Shown: piece after piece, positions 24,241 to 31,808 of the stretch | Position numbering within the stretch: position 1 is the first letter of the stretch | How the letters are laid out: every line of letters starts with the position of its first letter | Assembly: GCA_037200975.1 (NCBI GenBank) | Contig: JBBCGI010000001.1 | Location: 930,001-994,000 of the forward strand | Origin: Pseudomonadota bacterium | Lineage (GTDB): Bacteria > Pseudomonadota > Gammaproteobacteria > Steroidobacterales > Steroidobacteraceae | Direction: 5' to 3' | DNA: 64,000 nucleotides | Notes under the pieces: generated by a model | What the model saw: only the letters and a program-made list of their open reading frames with translations | What the model was told of the DNA's origin: nothing | Database searches by the model: none | Position numbers and translations under genes: made by a program

Positions 24241-25106
24241 GACTGCGGTTGCACGAGCCGTATGAGCCCCTCTTGCGCGGTGCTCGCCACGAGGACGCCC
24301 GAACGCGAATAGAGACTGCCGCGGGCGAAGCCGCGCGCGCCGGAACTGCTCGGGCTGTCGAGGCAATAGAGCAGCCAGTCGTCGACGCGCGCCGGGCGAT
24401 GGAACCACAGGGCGTGGTCGATGCTGGCCATGATGAGGTTGCCGCGCAGGAACGAGGAGCCGTGCGGCATCGTGGTCGTGTCGAGCAGCCAGTAGTCGGA
24501 CATGTACGCCAGCAGGCAGCGATGCAAAGCATCGTCATCGGGCAGCTGGTCCACCGCGCGCATCCAGATCTGCCGCACCGGTTCGCAGGCCACCGGGCGC
24601 AGCGGATTGTAGGTCTGCACCGGCCGGAATTCGAACGGCCGTTCGATCGCGAGCCAGCGCCGCAGCTTCTCCGGTAGTTTGTCGATCTCCGCCTGCGGCG
24701 GTTTGGCGAGCGCCTGCAGCTCTTCGGGCGGCGGCACCTGCGGCGCGCTCGCCTGGTACTCGAGGCCTTTCTCTTCGATCTGGAACGACGCCGAGCAGAT
24801 GAAGATCTGCTCGCCGTCCTGGATGGCGAGCACGCGCCGCGTGGAAAAACTGCCGCCGTCGCGGCTGCGATCCACGCTGTAGACGATGGGTTTGGTGAAA
24901 TCGCCGCGCCGCAGGAAATACGCGTGCAGCGAATGCACCTTGCGCGAGTCGTCGATGGTCGCACTCGCCGCCTTCAGCGCCTGCCCGAGCACCTGCCCGC
25001 CGAACACCTGCGGGCTGCCGGTGTCACGGCTCTGGCCACGGAACAGGTTGACCTCGAGCCGTTCGAGCTCGAATTGCTGCTGCAGGTCGGCGAGGCGCCT
25101 GTCCAC
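24237..25106 (-). CDS. tesB: acyl-CoA thioesterase II
   Basis: Hydrolyses acyl-CoA to free fatty acid and CoA. 289 aa, a double hot-dog protein of normal TesB length. N-terminal LEVNLFRGQSRDTGSPQVFG and GGQVLGQALKAASATI, then VHSLHAYFLRRGDFTKPIVY and RDGGSFSTRRVLAIQDGEQI. The C-terminal half has FLRGNLIMASIDHALWFHRP (with the catalytic Asp region) and GARGFARGSLYSRSGVLVAS. It is followed on the same strand by the CpeT-like gene and preceded by the azurin gene with a 13-base gap. Confidence 0.96.
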   Translation of the reverse strand: MDRRLADLQQQFELERLEVNLFRGQSRDTGSPQVFGGQVLGQALKAASATIDDSRKVHSLHAYFLRRGDFTKPIVYSVDRSRDGGSFSTRRVLAIQDGEQIFICSASFQIEEKGLEYQASAPQVPPPEELQALAKPPQAEIDKLPEKLRRWLAIERPFEFRPVQTYNPLRPVACEPVRQIWMRAVDQLPDDDALHRCLLAYMSDYWLLDTTTMPHGSSFLRGNLIMASIDHALWFHRPARVDDWLLYCLDSPSSSGARGFARGSLYSRSGVLVASTAQEGLIRLVQPQS

Positions 25107-25119
25107 TATCCGGCCGTGC

Positions 25120-25575
25120 TCAGCCGAACTTGAACGCGCCCTTCATGAGCGCCGAGTGGCCGGGGAAGGTGCAAAAGAAAGAGTACGCCTCGCCCTTCTT
25201 GAGCGCCGCGGTCGGGAACGTCACCACATCGGTCTGGCCACCGCCGATGATCTTGGTGTGCGCGATCACGCGCGCATCGCCCGGCTTGATGTGGTTCGCG
25301 GCGAAGCTCGCGCCCAGGCCGTCGTTCACGACACCCTGCATGTCGGCGGTCTTGGACAGCACCCAGTTGTGGCCCATGGCCTGCGCCGGCAGCTTGCCGG
25401 AGTGTTTCAGCGTGAGCTCGACCGAGGTGCAATCCGCGGCAACCGCGATTTCCTTCTTGTCGAACTGCATGGAATCGGTGCCCGTGATCTCGACCTTGCA
25501 GACCTTGTCGGCGCCGAACGCGCCGCCCGAAACGGCCAGCAGCGAGACGATGGCGAGTGAGCGAAGGACTTTCAT
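25120..25575 (-). CDS. azurin (type-1 copper protein)
   Basis: Periplasmic electron carrier. 151 aa with a Sec signal peptide ([20 protein letters not shown], cleavage near GAFGA-DK). Copper ligands of the family are visible: His in [10 protein letters not shown], then Cys, His and Met in [20 protein letters not shown]. Disulphide cysteines are probably those in KVCKVEI and AADCTSVEL. It lies 21 bases downstream of a ferredoxin-NADP reductase-like gene, though the two should be in different compartments. Azurins can donate electrons to nitrite reductase or cytochrome c peroxidase; no partner gene is in the window. Confidence 0.95.
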   Translation of the reverse strand: MKVLRSLAIVSLLAVSGGAFGADKVCKVEITGTDSMQFDKKEIAVAADCTSVELTLKHSGKLPAQAMGHNWVLSKTADMQGVVNDGLGASFAANHIKPGDARVIAHTKIIGGGQTDVVTFPTAALKKGEAYSFFCTFPGHSALMKGAFKFG

Positions 25576-25596
25576 GTGTGTCTCCTGGAGAAGTAG

Positions 25597-26643
25597 CTAG
25601 TGAGGAACGCCGAGGCGTTTCTGCATCACCGGGCTGGTGGTGGTGTATTGCAGGAACTGCTTCTTGGCGGGGTAAAGGTGATGCTGGATCGCGAAGGCGG
25701 CGAGCGCGGCCTCGTGAAAGCCCGACAGGATCAGTTTCTTCTTGCCGGGGTAGGTATTGATGTCGCCCACGGCAAAGATGCCGGGAACGCTGGTCTGGAA
25801 TTTTTCGGTATCGACCTTGAGCGCCTTCTTCTCGAGCTCCATCCCCCATTCGGCGATGGGCCCGAGCTTGGGATGCAGGCCGAAGAACGCGAACACATGA
25901 TCGGCATCGACGGCGTGCATCGTGCCGTCGTTGCCTTTCACGTTGATGCCGGTGAGCGTGTCGCCCGCGGCGATGACACTGTCGGCAAGTCCTTCGATGT
26001 ATCTCACCTGGCCGGCTTCGACCAGCATGCGCATCTTCGCGACCGACGCCGGCGCACTGCGGAACTCCGCGCGGCGATGGATGTGCGTGACCTGTGCGGC
26101 CTTGCCGGCGAAGTCGACCACCCAGTCCAGCGCCGAATCGCCGCCGCCGAAGATCGCCAGTTTCTTGCCGTGATAACTCGCCGCGTCGCGCACGCGGTAA
26201 TGGATGCTTTTGCCCTCGAACAGTTCCGCGTTCGGCACGCCGATACGCCGCGGCTGGAACGAACCCACGCCGCCGGCGATGACCACCGCGCCCGCATCGA
26301 AGCGCGTGCCGAGAATCGTCTCCACGTCGAACCGGCCGTCCTCGCGCTTCTTGAGCGAAACGACTTCCTGGCCCAGGTGCAGCGGCGCGTTGAACGGCGC
26401 GATCTGCTGCAGCAGCCGGTCGACCAGCTCCTGCGCGCCGCAGGTGGGTAGCGCCGGGATGTCGTAGATCGGCTTGTCGGGGTAGAGCTCGGTGCACTGG
26501 CCCCCGGGTGCGCCGAGCGAGTCGACCAGATGACAGGTGATGCCCAGCAGCCCGAGCTCGAACACCTGGAACAGCCCACAGGGACCGGCGCCAATGATCA
26601 CGACTTCCGTGACGATGGGCGGCTTCGGAGAGATCTCGGACAA
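25597..26643 (-). CDS. ferredoxin-NADP reductase, thioredoxin-reductase-like type
   Basis: 348-aa flavoprotein. I chose TTG 26643 (MSEISPKPP...) because AAGG lies 8 bases upstream; an ATG at 26676 would add 11 residues. FAD motif VVIIGAGPCGLFQVFELGLL (about 12-31), GAPGGQCTELYPDKPIYDIP, NADP motif KLAIFGGGDSALDWVVDFAG and the C-terminal VPGIFAVGDINTYPGKKKLI. The redox CxxC of thioredoxin reductases is absent, as expected of the FNR type. It is divergent from gabT and heads a likely operon with azurin and tesB. Confidence 0.92.
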   Translation of the reverse strand: MSEISPKPPIVTEVVIIGAGPCGLFQVFELGLLGITCHLVDSLGAPGGQCTELYPDKPIYDIPALPTCGAQELVDRLLQQIAPFNAPLHLGQEVVSLKKREDGRFDVETILGTRFDAGAVVIAGGVGSFQPRRIGVPNAELFEGKSIHYRVRDAASYHGKKLAIFGGGDSALDWVVDFAGKAAQVTHIHRRAEFRSAPASVAKMRMLVEAGQVRYIEGLADSVIAAGDTLTGINVKGNDGTMHAVDADHVFAFFGLHPKLGPIAEWGMELEKKALKVDTEKFQTSVPGIFAVGDINTYPGKKKLILSGFHEAALAAFAIQHHLYPAKKQFLQYTTTSPVMQKRLGVPH

Positions 26644-26878
26644 ACTCGAATCCTTGCAGGCGCTGAGGGCGCGCAATCATAACGCAGCGAAGCTGAACCC
26701 CTCCTACATCGGCGGCGGTTCGGCGCCCGGGGGAGGCCTCCCGGGTCGGTCGAGGGGGTCAGCGCGGGCCGGCGCAGTACGGGCGGGTGGAGACCCAAGC
26801 CCAAGCCGTAATGCGGCGGACGCAGACCTTAAGCGTAAACTGCGGGCCTCACTTTTGATGCCAACGTCCGAGGTTCTC

Positions 26879-28183
26879 ATGAGCAAGAACGCCGACCTTC
26901 ATAAACGACGCATTGCGGCCATTCCGCGTGGCGTGGGCAATTCGCTGGCGGTGTACGCCGAGCGTGCGCTGAATGCCGAGCTGTGGGACGTCGAGGGGCG
27001 CCGCTATGTCGATTTCGCCAGCGGCATCGCGGTGGTGAACACGGGGCACGTGCATCCGCACGTGAAGGCGGCGATGGCCGCGCAGCTCGAGAAGATCACG
27101 CACGGTTGTTTCCAGGTGACGCCGTATGAGTCGTACATCGCGCTGGCCGAGGCTCTGAACAAGCTCGCGCCGGGGCCGACGCCGAAGAAGACGATCTTCC
27201 TGTCGACCGGCGCGGAGGCCGTCGAGAACGCGCTCAAGATCGCGCGTTATGCCACGAAACGTTCCGCGATCATCGCGTTCACAGGCGGCTTTCACGGCCG
27301 CACGCTGGCGTGTATCGCGCTGACCGGCAAGGTGCAGCCGTACAAGGCGGGCTTCGGGCCGATGCTACCGGAAGTCTTTCGCGTGCCCTTCCCGATGGCC
27401 TATCACGGGGTATCGAGCGACGACTCGCTGGCCGCGTTGGACAATCTATTCAAGGCGGATGTGGATCCGGCGCGCGTGGCGGCGATCATCATCGAGCCGG
27501 TGCAGGGTGAAGGCGGGTTCTACATCGCGCCGCCGGAGTTCCTGCGCGCCCTGCGCGCGTTGTGCGACAAACACGGCATCCTGCTGATCGCGGACGAGAT
27601 CCAGACCGGCTTCGCGCGCACCGGCAAGACCTTCGCCATCGAACATTCGGGCGTCGAGCCGGACCTCATGACCGTGGCCAAGAGCATCGCGGGTGGTGTG
27701 CCGTTGTCGGCGGTGATCGGCAAAGCCGAGATCATGGATGCGCCGGTGGTCGGCGGATTGGGTGGCACCTTCGCCGGCTCGCCGCTGGCCTGCGCCGCGG
27801 GGCTCGCGGTGCTCGAGGTGCTGGAGAAGGAAAAACTCAACGAGCGTGCCGAGCAGGTCGGCGCGAAACTCACGGCGCGGCTCAAGCAGCTGCAGGCCAA
27901 GTTCACCTGCATCGGCGAAGTGCGCTCGCTCGGCATGATGGTAGCGATCGAACTGGTCAAGAACCGCAAGGCCGATGCGCCCGATGCGGAGCTGACCAAG
28001 GCCGTCGTGCAGGCCGCCGGACGGCGCGGGCTGATCCTGCTCTCGTGCGGGCTCTATTCGAACGTGATCCGCATTCTCGCGCCGCTGACGATTCCGGAAG
28101 CGCAGCTCGAGGAGGGCCTGGGGTTGCTCGAGCAGTCGCTGGCCGAAGCGACGCAGGGAGCGGCCGCGACGGCGGTGGCGTAG
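26879..28183 (+). CDS. gabT: 4-aminobutyrate-2-oxoglutarate aminotransferase
   Basis: PLP-dependent class III aminotransferase of 434 aa from ATG 26879, with CGAGG 6 bases upstream; ATG 26858 is an alternative. VDFASGIAVVNTGHVHPHV, then FLSTGAEAVENALKIARYAT, then FTGGFHGRTLACIALTGKVQ, EPVQGEGGFY, IADEIQTGFARTGK, and the PLP-lysine region MTVAKSIAGGVPLSAVIGKA, followed by GGTFAGSPLACAAGLAVLE. These fit GabT; related omega-aminotransferases are possible. No succinate-semialdehyde dehydrogenase is adjacent. The TAG stop (28181-28183) lies inside a perfect palindrome shared with the convergent gene. Confidence 0.94.
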   Translation: MSKNADLHKRRIAAIPRGVGNSLAVYAERALNAELWDVEGRRYVDFASGIAVVNTGHVHPHVKAAMAAQLEKITHGCFQVTPYESYIALAEALNKLAPGPTPKKTIFLSTGAEAVENALKIARYATKRSAIIAFTGGFHGRTLACIALTGKVQPYKAGFGPMLPEVFRVPFPMAYHGVSSDDSLAALDNLFKADVDPARVAAIIIEPVQGEGGFYIAPPEFLRALRALCDKHGILLIADEIQTGFARTGKTFAIEHSGVEPDLMTVAKSIAGGVPLSAVIGKAEIMDAPVVGGLGGTFAGSPLACAAGLAVLEVLEKEKLNERAEQVGAKLTARLKQLQAKFTCIGEVRSLGMMVAIELVKNRKADAPDAELTKAVVQAAGRRGLILLSCGLYSNVIRILAPLTIPEAQLEEGLGLLEQSLAEATQGAAATAVA

Positions 28184-28255
28184 ATAGGGTGCCGGGTGGG
28201 GAAAGTGGGGAGAGCTGCTCTCCCCACTTTCCCCACCCGGCACCCTATCTACGCC
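28177..28255. repeat. family-3 palindromic repeat, perfect 79-bp palindrome
   Basis: Perfect inverted arms of 39 bp (28177-28215 and 28217-28255) around a single base. The arm contains GGGTGCCGGGTGGGGAAAGT. It carries both stop codons of the flanking convergent genes: TAG of gabT at 28181-28183 and, on the other strand, TAG at 28249-28251. The core recurs at 44957-45027 inside liuB. Confidence 0.96.
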
Positions 28256-28548
28256 CGGCCGGCGTTCGAATCGGTCGGGGTGTGGAAGTACTCGCTCTCG
28301 GAGGCGAGCTGCTCGATCAGGCGCTTCAATTCCGACATGCGCCCTTCGGCGGTGCTGATGGGCATGCAATCCTGGCAACGCGTATCGCCGCAGGGCTGAC
28401 GCGAATACAACCAGTATTGAATGGCGCCGGCGAGCATGCCGTCGGCGATGTCCCACAGGTCCGCGTCCTTGTCCTTGTCCGCCATCTTGTTGGCGAGGTC
28501 CACGGTCTTGGAAAAAGCGGCGTCGAAGGTGTCGGCAATCGGTTCCAT
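28249..28548 (-). CDS. conserved small protein with CxxxxCxxC motif
   Basis: 99 aa from ATG 28548 (MEPIADTFDAAFSKTVDLAN). The frame extends upstream to 28632 but the shorter start fits the composition better. Mostly helical, with one cysteine group PCGDTRCQDC (about residues 55-64) that could bind a metal or form a disulphide, and a C-terminal EYFHTPTDSNAGRA. I recall similar uncharacterised proteins from Xanthomonadales but no function. The stop TAG lies in the palindrome. Upstream, VanZ ends at 28629 on the same strand. Confidence 0.75.
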   Translation of the reverse strand: MEPIADTFDAAFSKTVDLANKMADKDKDADLWDIADGMLAGAIQYWLYSRQPCGDTRCQDCMPISTAEGRMSELKRLIEQLASESEYFHTPTDSNAGRA

Positions 28549-28628
28549 GGGCGTGAGTATAGGCATCGGCACCGCGAACCGGAAAGCCTCGTTGCCGCTT
28601 GTCAGCAGGCTATGTTCAACGTGACGCG

Positions 28629-29537
28629 TCACTCGAGCCGCACAGTGTAAATACGCAGACGCCGCGACCCGGTACTGCCGCCGCGAAACAGCGTGATATC
28701 CGATATATGCCCCATATCCATGAGGCGCTCGCGAGGTCCGCGGCGGATGTCATCCAGCGGGATCCGGAGCACGCGCCGCTCGCCGGCGCCCAAATCGAAG
28801 CTCCGGGTGAACCGGTCGAAGTACGTCTTGCCATGCCGCAGGTCGTGCACCCGTACGCCGAGATCGAGCGGAATCGCCGCGGGGTTTTCCACGTCGATCG
28901 CCAGCGTGCTGAACCCGCGCCAGTCCGGCACCGGTTCGTGCAACGACACGCCGGGAAAATTCTCCGCATCGAAATCCACCTCGAGCGCGCCGCGCACGAG
29001 GTCGCGATTGACGCCATATCCGACCACCCAGTAGCGCTCGTTACTCGAGGTGAAATCGGCGAGCACGGGGAATTGGCCGTTACGATGCAGGTATGCGCGG
29101 GCCATGCTAACTATCGGCTGCAGATACAGGAAGATGCAGACCAGCGCGATCACCGCCGCCATCACCCGCGTCCCCCGGCCGATCGCGGCGCGCCGATCGA
29201 ACAACGCGAACAACGCCAGCGCGCATGCCACGCCGACTGCGTCCGCCAGGACGTCCTCCCAGGAGGCGTCGCGACGCAGCGGCTTCTGGATGATCTCGCT
29301 CAGAAGACCGGCGCCGATCCCGATGAGGCCGGCCAGGCCGTACAGCCGCGCACCCTCGATGCGCAGGTCGTGGCGCAACACGAACAAGACGAAAAACGTC
29401 GCGATCATGAACAGCGGCGTGTGGCCGGCGTTTTCGAGCGTACGGCCGACATAGGTCGGCGGAATCGGCAGCGGCACGAACAACAACGCCGCCGCGAGCA
29501 ACACGAAGGCACACAGGAAGATCAGTCGGCGTGACAC
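28629..29537 (-). CDS. VanZ-family membrane protein with extracytoplasmic C-terminal domain
   Basis: About 302 aa from GTG 29537; ATGs further upstream overlap the divergent yceH start, so the start is uncertain. The N-terminal part has four to five membrane helices in VanZ arrangement, including LIFLCAFVLLAAALLFVPLP, the HTPLFMIATFFVLFVLRH segment, LAGLIGIGAGLLSEIIQKPL and RRDASWEDVLADAVGVACAL, which holds the family's SxxDxxxNxxG-like site. After a last helix (VMAAVIALVCIFLYLQPIVS), about 150 residues form a soluble beta-rich domain (VVGYGVNRDLVRGALEVDFD) resembling carbohydrate-binding modules. Function unknown. Confidence 0.85.
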   Translation of the reverse strand: MSRRLIFLCAFVLLAAALLFVPLPIPPTYVGRTLENAGHTPLFMIATFFVLFVLRHDLRIEGARLYGLAGLIGIGAGLLSEIIQKPLRRDASWEDVLADAVGVACALALFALFDRRAAIGRGTRVMAAVIALVCIFLYLQPIVSMARAYLHRNGQFPVLADFTSSNERYWVVGYGVNRDLVRGALEVDFDAENFPGVSLHEPVPDWRGFSTLAIDVENPAAIPLDLGVRVHDLRHGKTYFDRFTRSFDLGAGERRVLRIPLDDIRRGPRERLMDMGHISDITLFRGGSTGSRRLRIYTVRLE

Positions 29538-29556
29538 GGCCCAGTATACTTCGCAC

Positions 29557-30252
29557 ATGAACATCAGACTGACGGCTATCGAGGCGCGCATCATCGGCTG
29601 CCTGATCGAAAAACAGATCACCACGCCCGACCAGTACCCGCTGTCGCTCAACGCGCTCGTCAACGCGTGCAACCAGAAGAGCAACCGGGAACCCCTGCTC
29701 CAGCTGGACGAACCTACCGTCAAGTTCGTCGTCGATGGATTGTCCCGTCGGCACTTCGTCGTGGAGAAGTCCGGGTTTGGCAGTCGCGTGCCGAAATATC
29801 AGCAGATCTTCTGCAATACGGAATTCGGCAGCCTCAAGTTCACGCCCCAGGAAACGGCCATCATCTGCGAACTGCTGCTGCGCGGGCCGCAGACGCCGGG
29901 CGAACTGCGCGCACGCGTACCGCGCATGGCGGAGCTGCCGGATCCTGCCGTCATCGAAACAGCGCTCGCCACGCTCGCCGCCCGCCCGGACGGCGCGCTG
30001 GTCACGCGCCTCGCGCGCGAACCCGGAAGGCGCGATTCGCGCTGGGCTCAGTTGTTCGAAGAGCTGCCCGAATCCGTCACGGTTGCAACCGGCGACGATC
30101 CCGACGCGCCCGCCGCGGTGTCCGCCCCGCAGGGCCCGACCAAGACCGAGCTCATCGCGCGCGTGGCTTCTCTCGAGGCCGAAGTGGCCTCACTACGCGC
30201 CGAACTCACAATGCTCAAGCAGGCCAACGTCAGTCAGGACCGCGGCGCGTGA
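29557..30252 (+). CDS. yceH: YceH family protein (DUF480/UPF0502)
   Basis: 231 aa with two winged-helix-like DUF480 repeats: LTAIEARIIGCLIEKQITTP then DQYPLSLNALVNACNQKSNR at the start, and FTPQETAIICELLLRGPQTP then GELRARVPRM in the second half. The C-terminal part (LIARVASLEAEVASLRAEL) is a short leucine-zipper-like coiled coil. These proteins are conserved in gammaproteobacteria and of unknown function; DNA binding is plausible. The TGA stop overlaps the GTG start of the DUF486 gene (GTGA). Confidence 0.93.
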   Translation: MNIRLTAIEARIIGCLIEKQITTPDQYPLSLNALVNACNQKSNREPLLQLDEPTVKFVVDGLSRRHFVVEKSGFGSRVPKYQQIFCNTEFGSLKFTPQETAIICELLLRGPQTPGELRARVPRMAELPDPAVIETALATLAARPDGALVTRLAREPGRRDSRWAQLFEELPESVTVATGDDPDAPAAVSAPQGPTKTELIARVASLEAEVASLRAELTMLKQANVSQDRGA

Positions 30253-30596
30253 ACCTGCCCGCCTGGGCGCAAAGCGCGGGGCTGCTGGTTGTCTCGAACG
30301 TCTTCATGACGTTCGCCTGGTACGCCCATCTCAGGAACATGGCGGCGAAGCCATGGATCATCGCCGCGCTGGTGAGCTGGGGCATCGCGCTGTTCGAATA
30401 CCTCGTGCAAGTGCCGGCGAACCGCATCGGCTACACGGCGCTGTCGCTGGGCCAGCTCAAGGTGATGCAGGAAGTGATCACGCTCGCGGTGTTCGTGCCG
30501 TTCGCGTTTTTCTACATGAAGCAGCCGCTGAAGCTCGACTTCCTGTGGGCGGGCCTGTGCCTCGTGGGCGCCGCCTACTTCATGTTCCGCCGCTAA
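30249..30596 (+). CDS. DUF486 (DMT-superfamily) membrane protein
   Basis: 115 aa from GTG 30249. Four predicted membrane helices: GLLVVSNVFMTFAWYAHL, KPWIIAALVSWGIALFEYLV, the VMQEVITLAVFVPFAFFYM segment and FLWAGLCLVGAAYFMFRR. The QVPANRIGYTALSLGQLKVM loop is a hallmark of DUF486. It resembles small multidrug-resistance transporters but has no established substrate. Translationally coupled to yceH. The TAA stop (30594-30596) touches the family-2 palindrome. Confidence 0.92.
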   Translation: MNLPAWAQSAGLLVVSNVFMTFAWYAHLRNMAAKPWIIAALVSWGIALFEYLVQVPANRIGYTALSLGQLKVMQEVITLAVFVPFAFFYMKQPLKLDFLWAGLCLVGAAYFMFRR

Positions 30597-30717
30597 GTAG
30601 TGGTGGGAAGAGTGGTGCCGGGGTGCAATTCTCGTAATTGAGTGGCCGTTTGCGCATGTGCCAACGGCCACTCAATTACGAGAATTGCACCCCGGCACCA
30701 CTCTTCCCGCCACTACT
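30596..30717. repeat. family-2 palindromic repeat, copy A
   Basis: Inverted arms of about 55 bp with a single mismatch near the outer end, around a short loop (TGCGCATGTGCC region). The arm core is GGTGCCGGGGTGCAATTCTC followed by GTAATTG. It lies between two convergent genes, starting at the last base of the DUF486 stop and ending 4 bases before the threonine aldolase stop. Confidence 0.94.
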
Positions 30718-30721
30718 CCTC

Positions 30722-31738
30722 CTAACTTAGCCGCTCCAGCGCTTCGCACAGCGCGTCCACGTCGTCTTCGGGCGTATCCCACGAACACACGAACCGCGCC
30801 TCGCCCGACCCCACCGGCCCCCACGGATAAAATCCGAATTCCTTCGACAACGCGGCGATGCGCTCGTCGCCTAACTGCATGAAAACCTGGTTCGTGGCGA
30901 ACGGCACGCTCAGCAGCTGCGGCGCGGCGGCGGCGATCCGCCCCGCGAGACGATTCGCGCGCTCCGCATTGCGCCGCCAGATGCCGCTTTCGAGGTAGGT
31001 AGTGAGTTGCACCGCCGCATATCGCCCCTTGCAGGCCAGTTGCCCGGCGCGTTTGCGGCGGAACTCGAAGTCGCCCACGCGGGTCGGATCGAAGAACACG
31101 ACGGCTTCGGCATTCATGCCGCCGTTCTTGATGACACCAAACGACAGCACGTCGACGCCTGCCTTCCAGCTGAGCTCGGCGGGGGAGCATTTCTGCGCCA
31201 CGACCGCATTGGCGAAACGCGCGCCGTCCATGTGCACGGCCATGCCGCGCGCATGCGCGAGATCCGCAAGCGCGCGAATTTCCTCCGGCGTGTAGATGGC
31301 ACCGCGCTCGGTTGCCTGGGTGATCGACAACATGCGCGGCTGCACGCCGTGCACGTGCGGCTCGAACCACGCCAGCCGCACGGCGAGATCCGCGGGCGAA
31401 ATCTTCGCGCCCGCCCCACCCACCAGCGACAGCTTGGCTCCGCCGGTGAAGAATTCCGGCGCGCCGCATTCATCACGTTCGATGTGCGCTTCGGTGTGTG
31501 TGAGCACCGTGCCCCAGGGCGGGCAGAGCGTGGCCAACGCCAGGGAGTTCGCCGCGGTCCCCGAAGACACCGCGAACACGCGCACGCGCGTTTCGAAGAA
31601 ATCGCCGAACACCTGGTCGAGCGCCTCCGACCATCGATCCGCACCGTAGGCAAGCGCGGCGCCGCTGTTTGCCACACTCATCGCGCGCAGGATCTCTTCG
31701 CTGACCGCAGCGGTGTTGTCGGATTTGAAGAACCTCAC
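30722..31738 (-). CDS. ltaE: low-specificity L-threonine aldolase
   Basis: PLP enzyme cleaving threonine or allo-threonine to glycine and acetaldehyde. 338 aa from GTG 31738, with GGAGG 9 bases upstream. FFKSDNTAAVSEEILRAM is the family opening; VFAVSSGTAANSLALATLCP, THTEAHIERDECGAPEFFTG, HMDGARFANAVVA and the PLP-lysine site VLSFGVIKNGGMNAEAVVFF follow. The arrangement SFGxxKNG is typical of Pseudomonas-type threonine aldolases. It is divergent from the TonB-dependent receptor gene. Confidence 0.94.
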   Translation of the reverse strand: MRFFKSDNTAAVSEEILRAMSVANSGAALAYGADRWSEALDQVFGDFFETRVRVFAVSSGTAANSLALATLCPPWGTVLTHTEAHIERDECGAPEFFTGGAKLSLVGGAGAKISPADLAVRLAWFEPHVHGVQPRMLSITQATERGAIYTPEEIRALADLAHARGMAVHMDGARFANAVVAQKCSPAELSWKAGVDVLSFGVIKNGGMNAEAVVFFDPTRVGDFEFRRKRAGQLACKGRYAAVQLTTYLESGIWRRNAERANRLAGRIAAAAPQLLSVPFATNQVFMQLGDERIAALSKEFGFYPWGPVGSGEARFVCSWDTPEDDVDALCEALERLS

Positions 31739-31808
31739 GGTAGCGTATCCTCCCGGCAAGGGGCATGGATTCTAACGCTGAATATTTTTCTCTAAGGAAG
31801 GAAACGCA

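Noticed and set aside
24241-24408. ATG at 24408 as the start of the CpeT-like gene
   Set aside because: It would overlap tesB by about 170 bases, and the extra residues are Arg/Pro-rich shadow sequence of tesB.
26700-26860. CCCGGG-rich stretch upstream of gabT as a regulatory hairpin
   Set aside because: Only short, imperfect GC-rich pairing is visible, with no conserved partner elsewhere in the window.
28177-28255. Palindrome as a plain intrinsic terminator only
   Set aside because: The arms are perfect over 39 bp, have no T-tract, and the core recurs inside liuB, so it belongs to a repeat family, though it may also terminate transcription.
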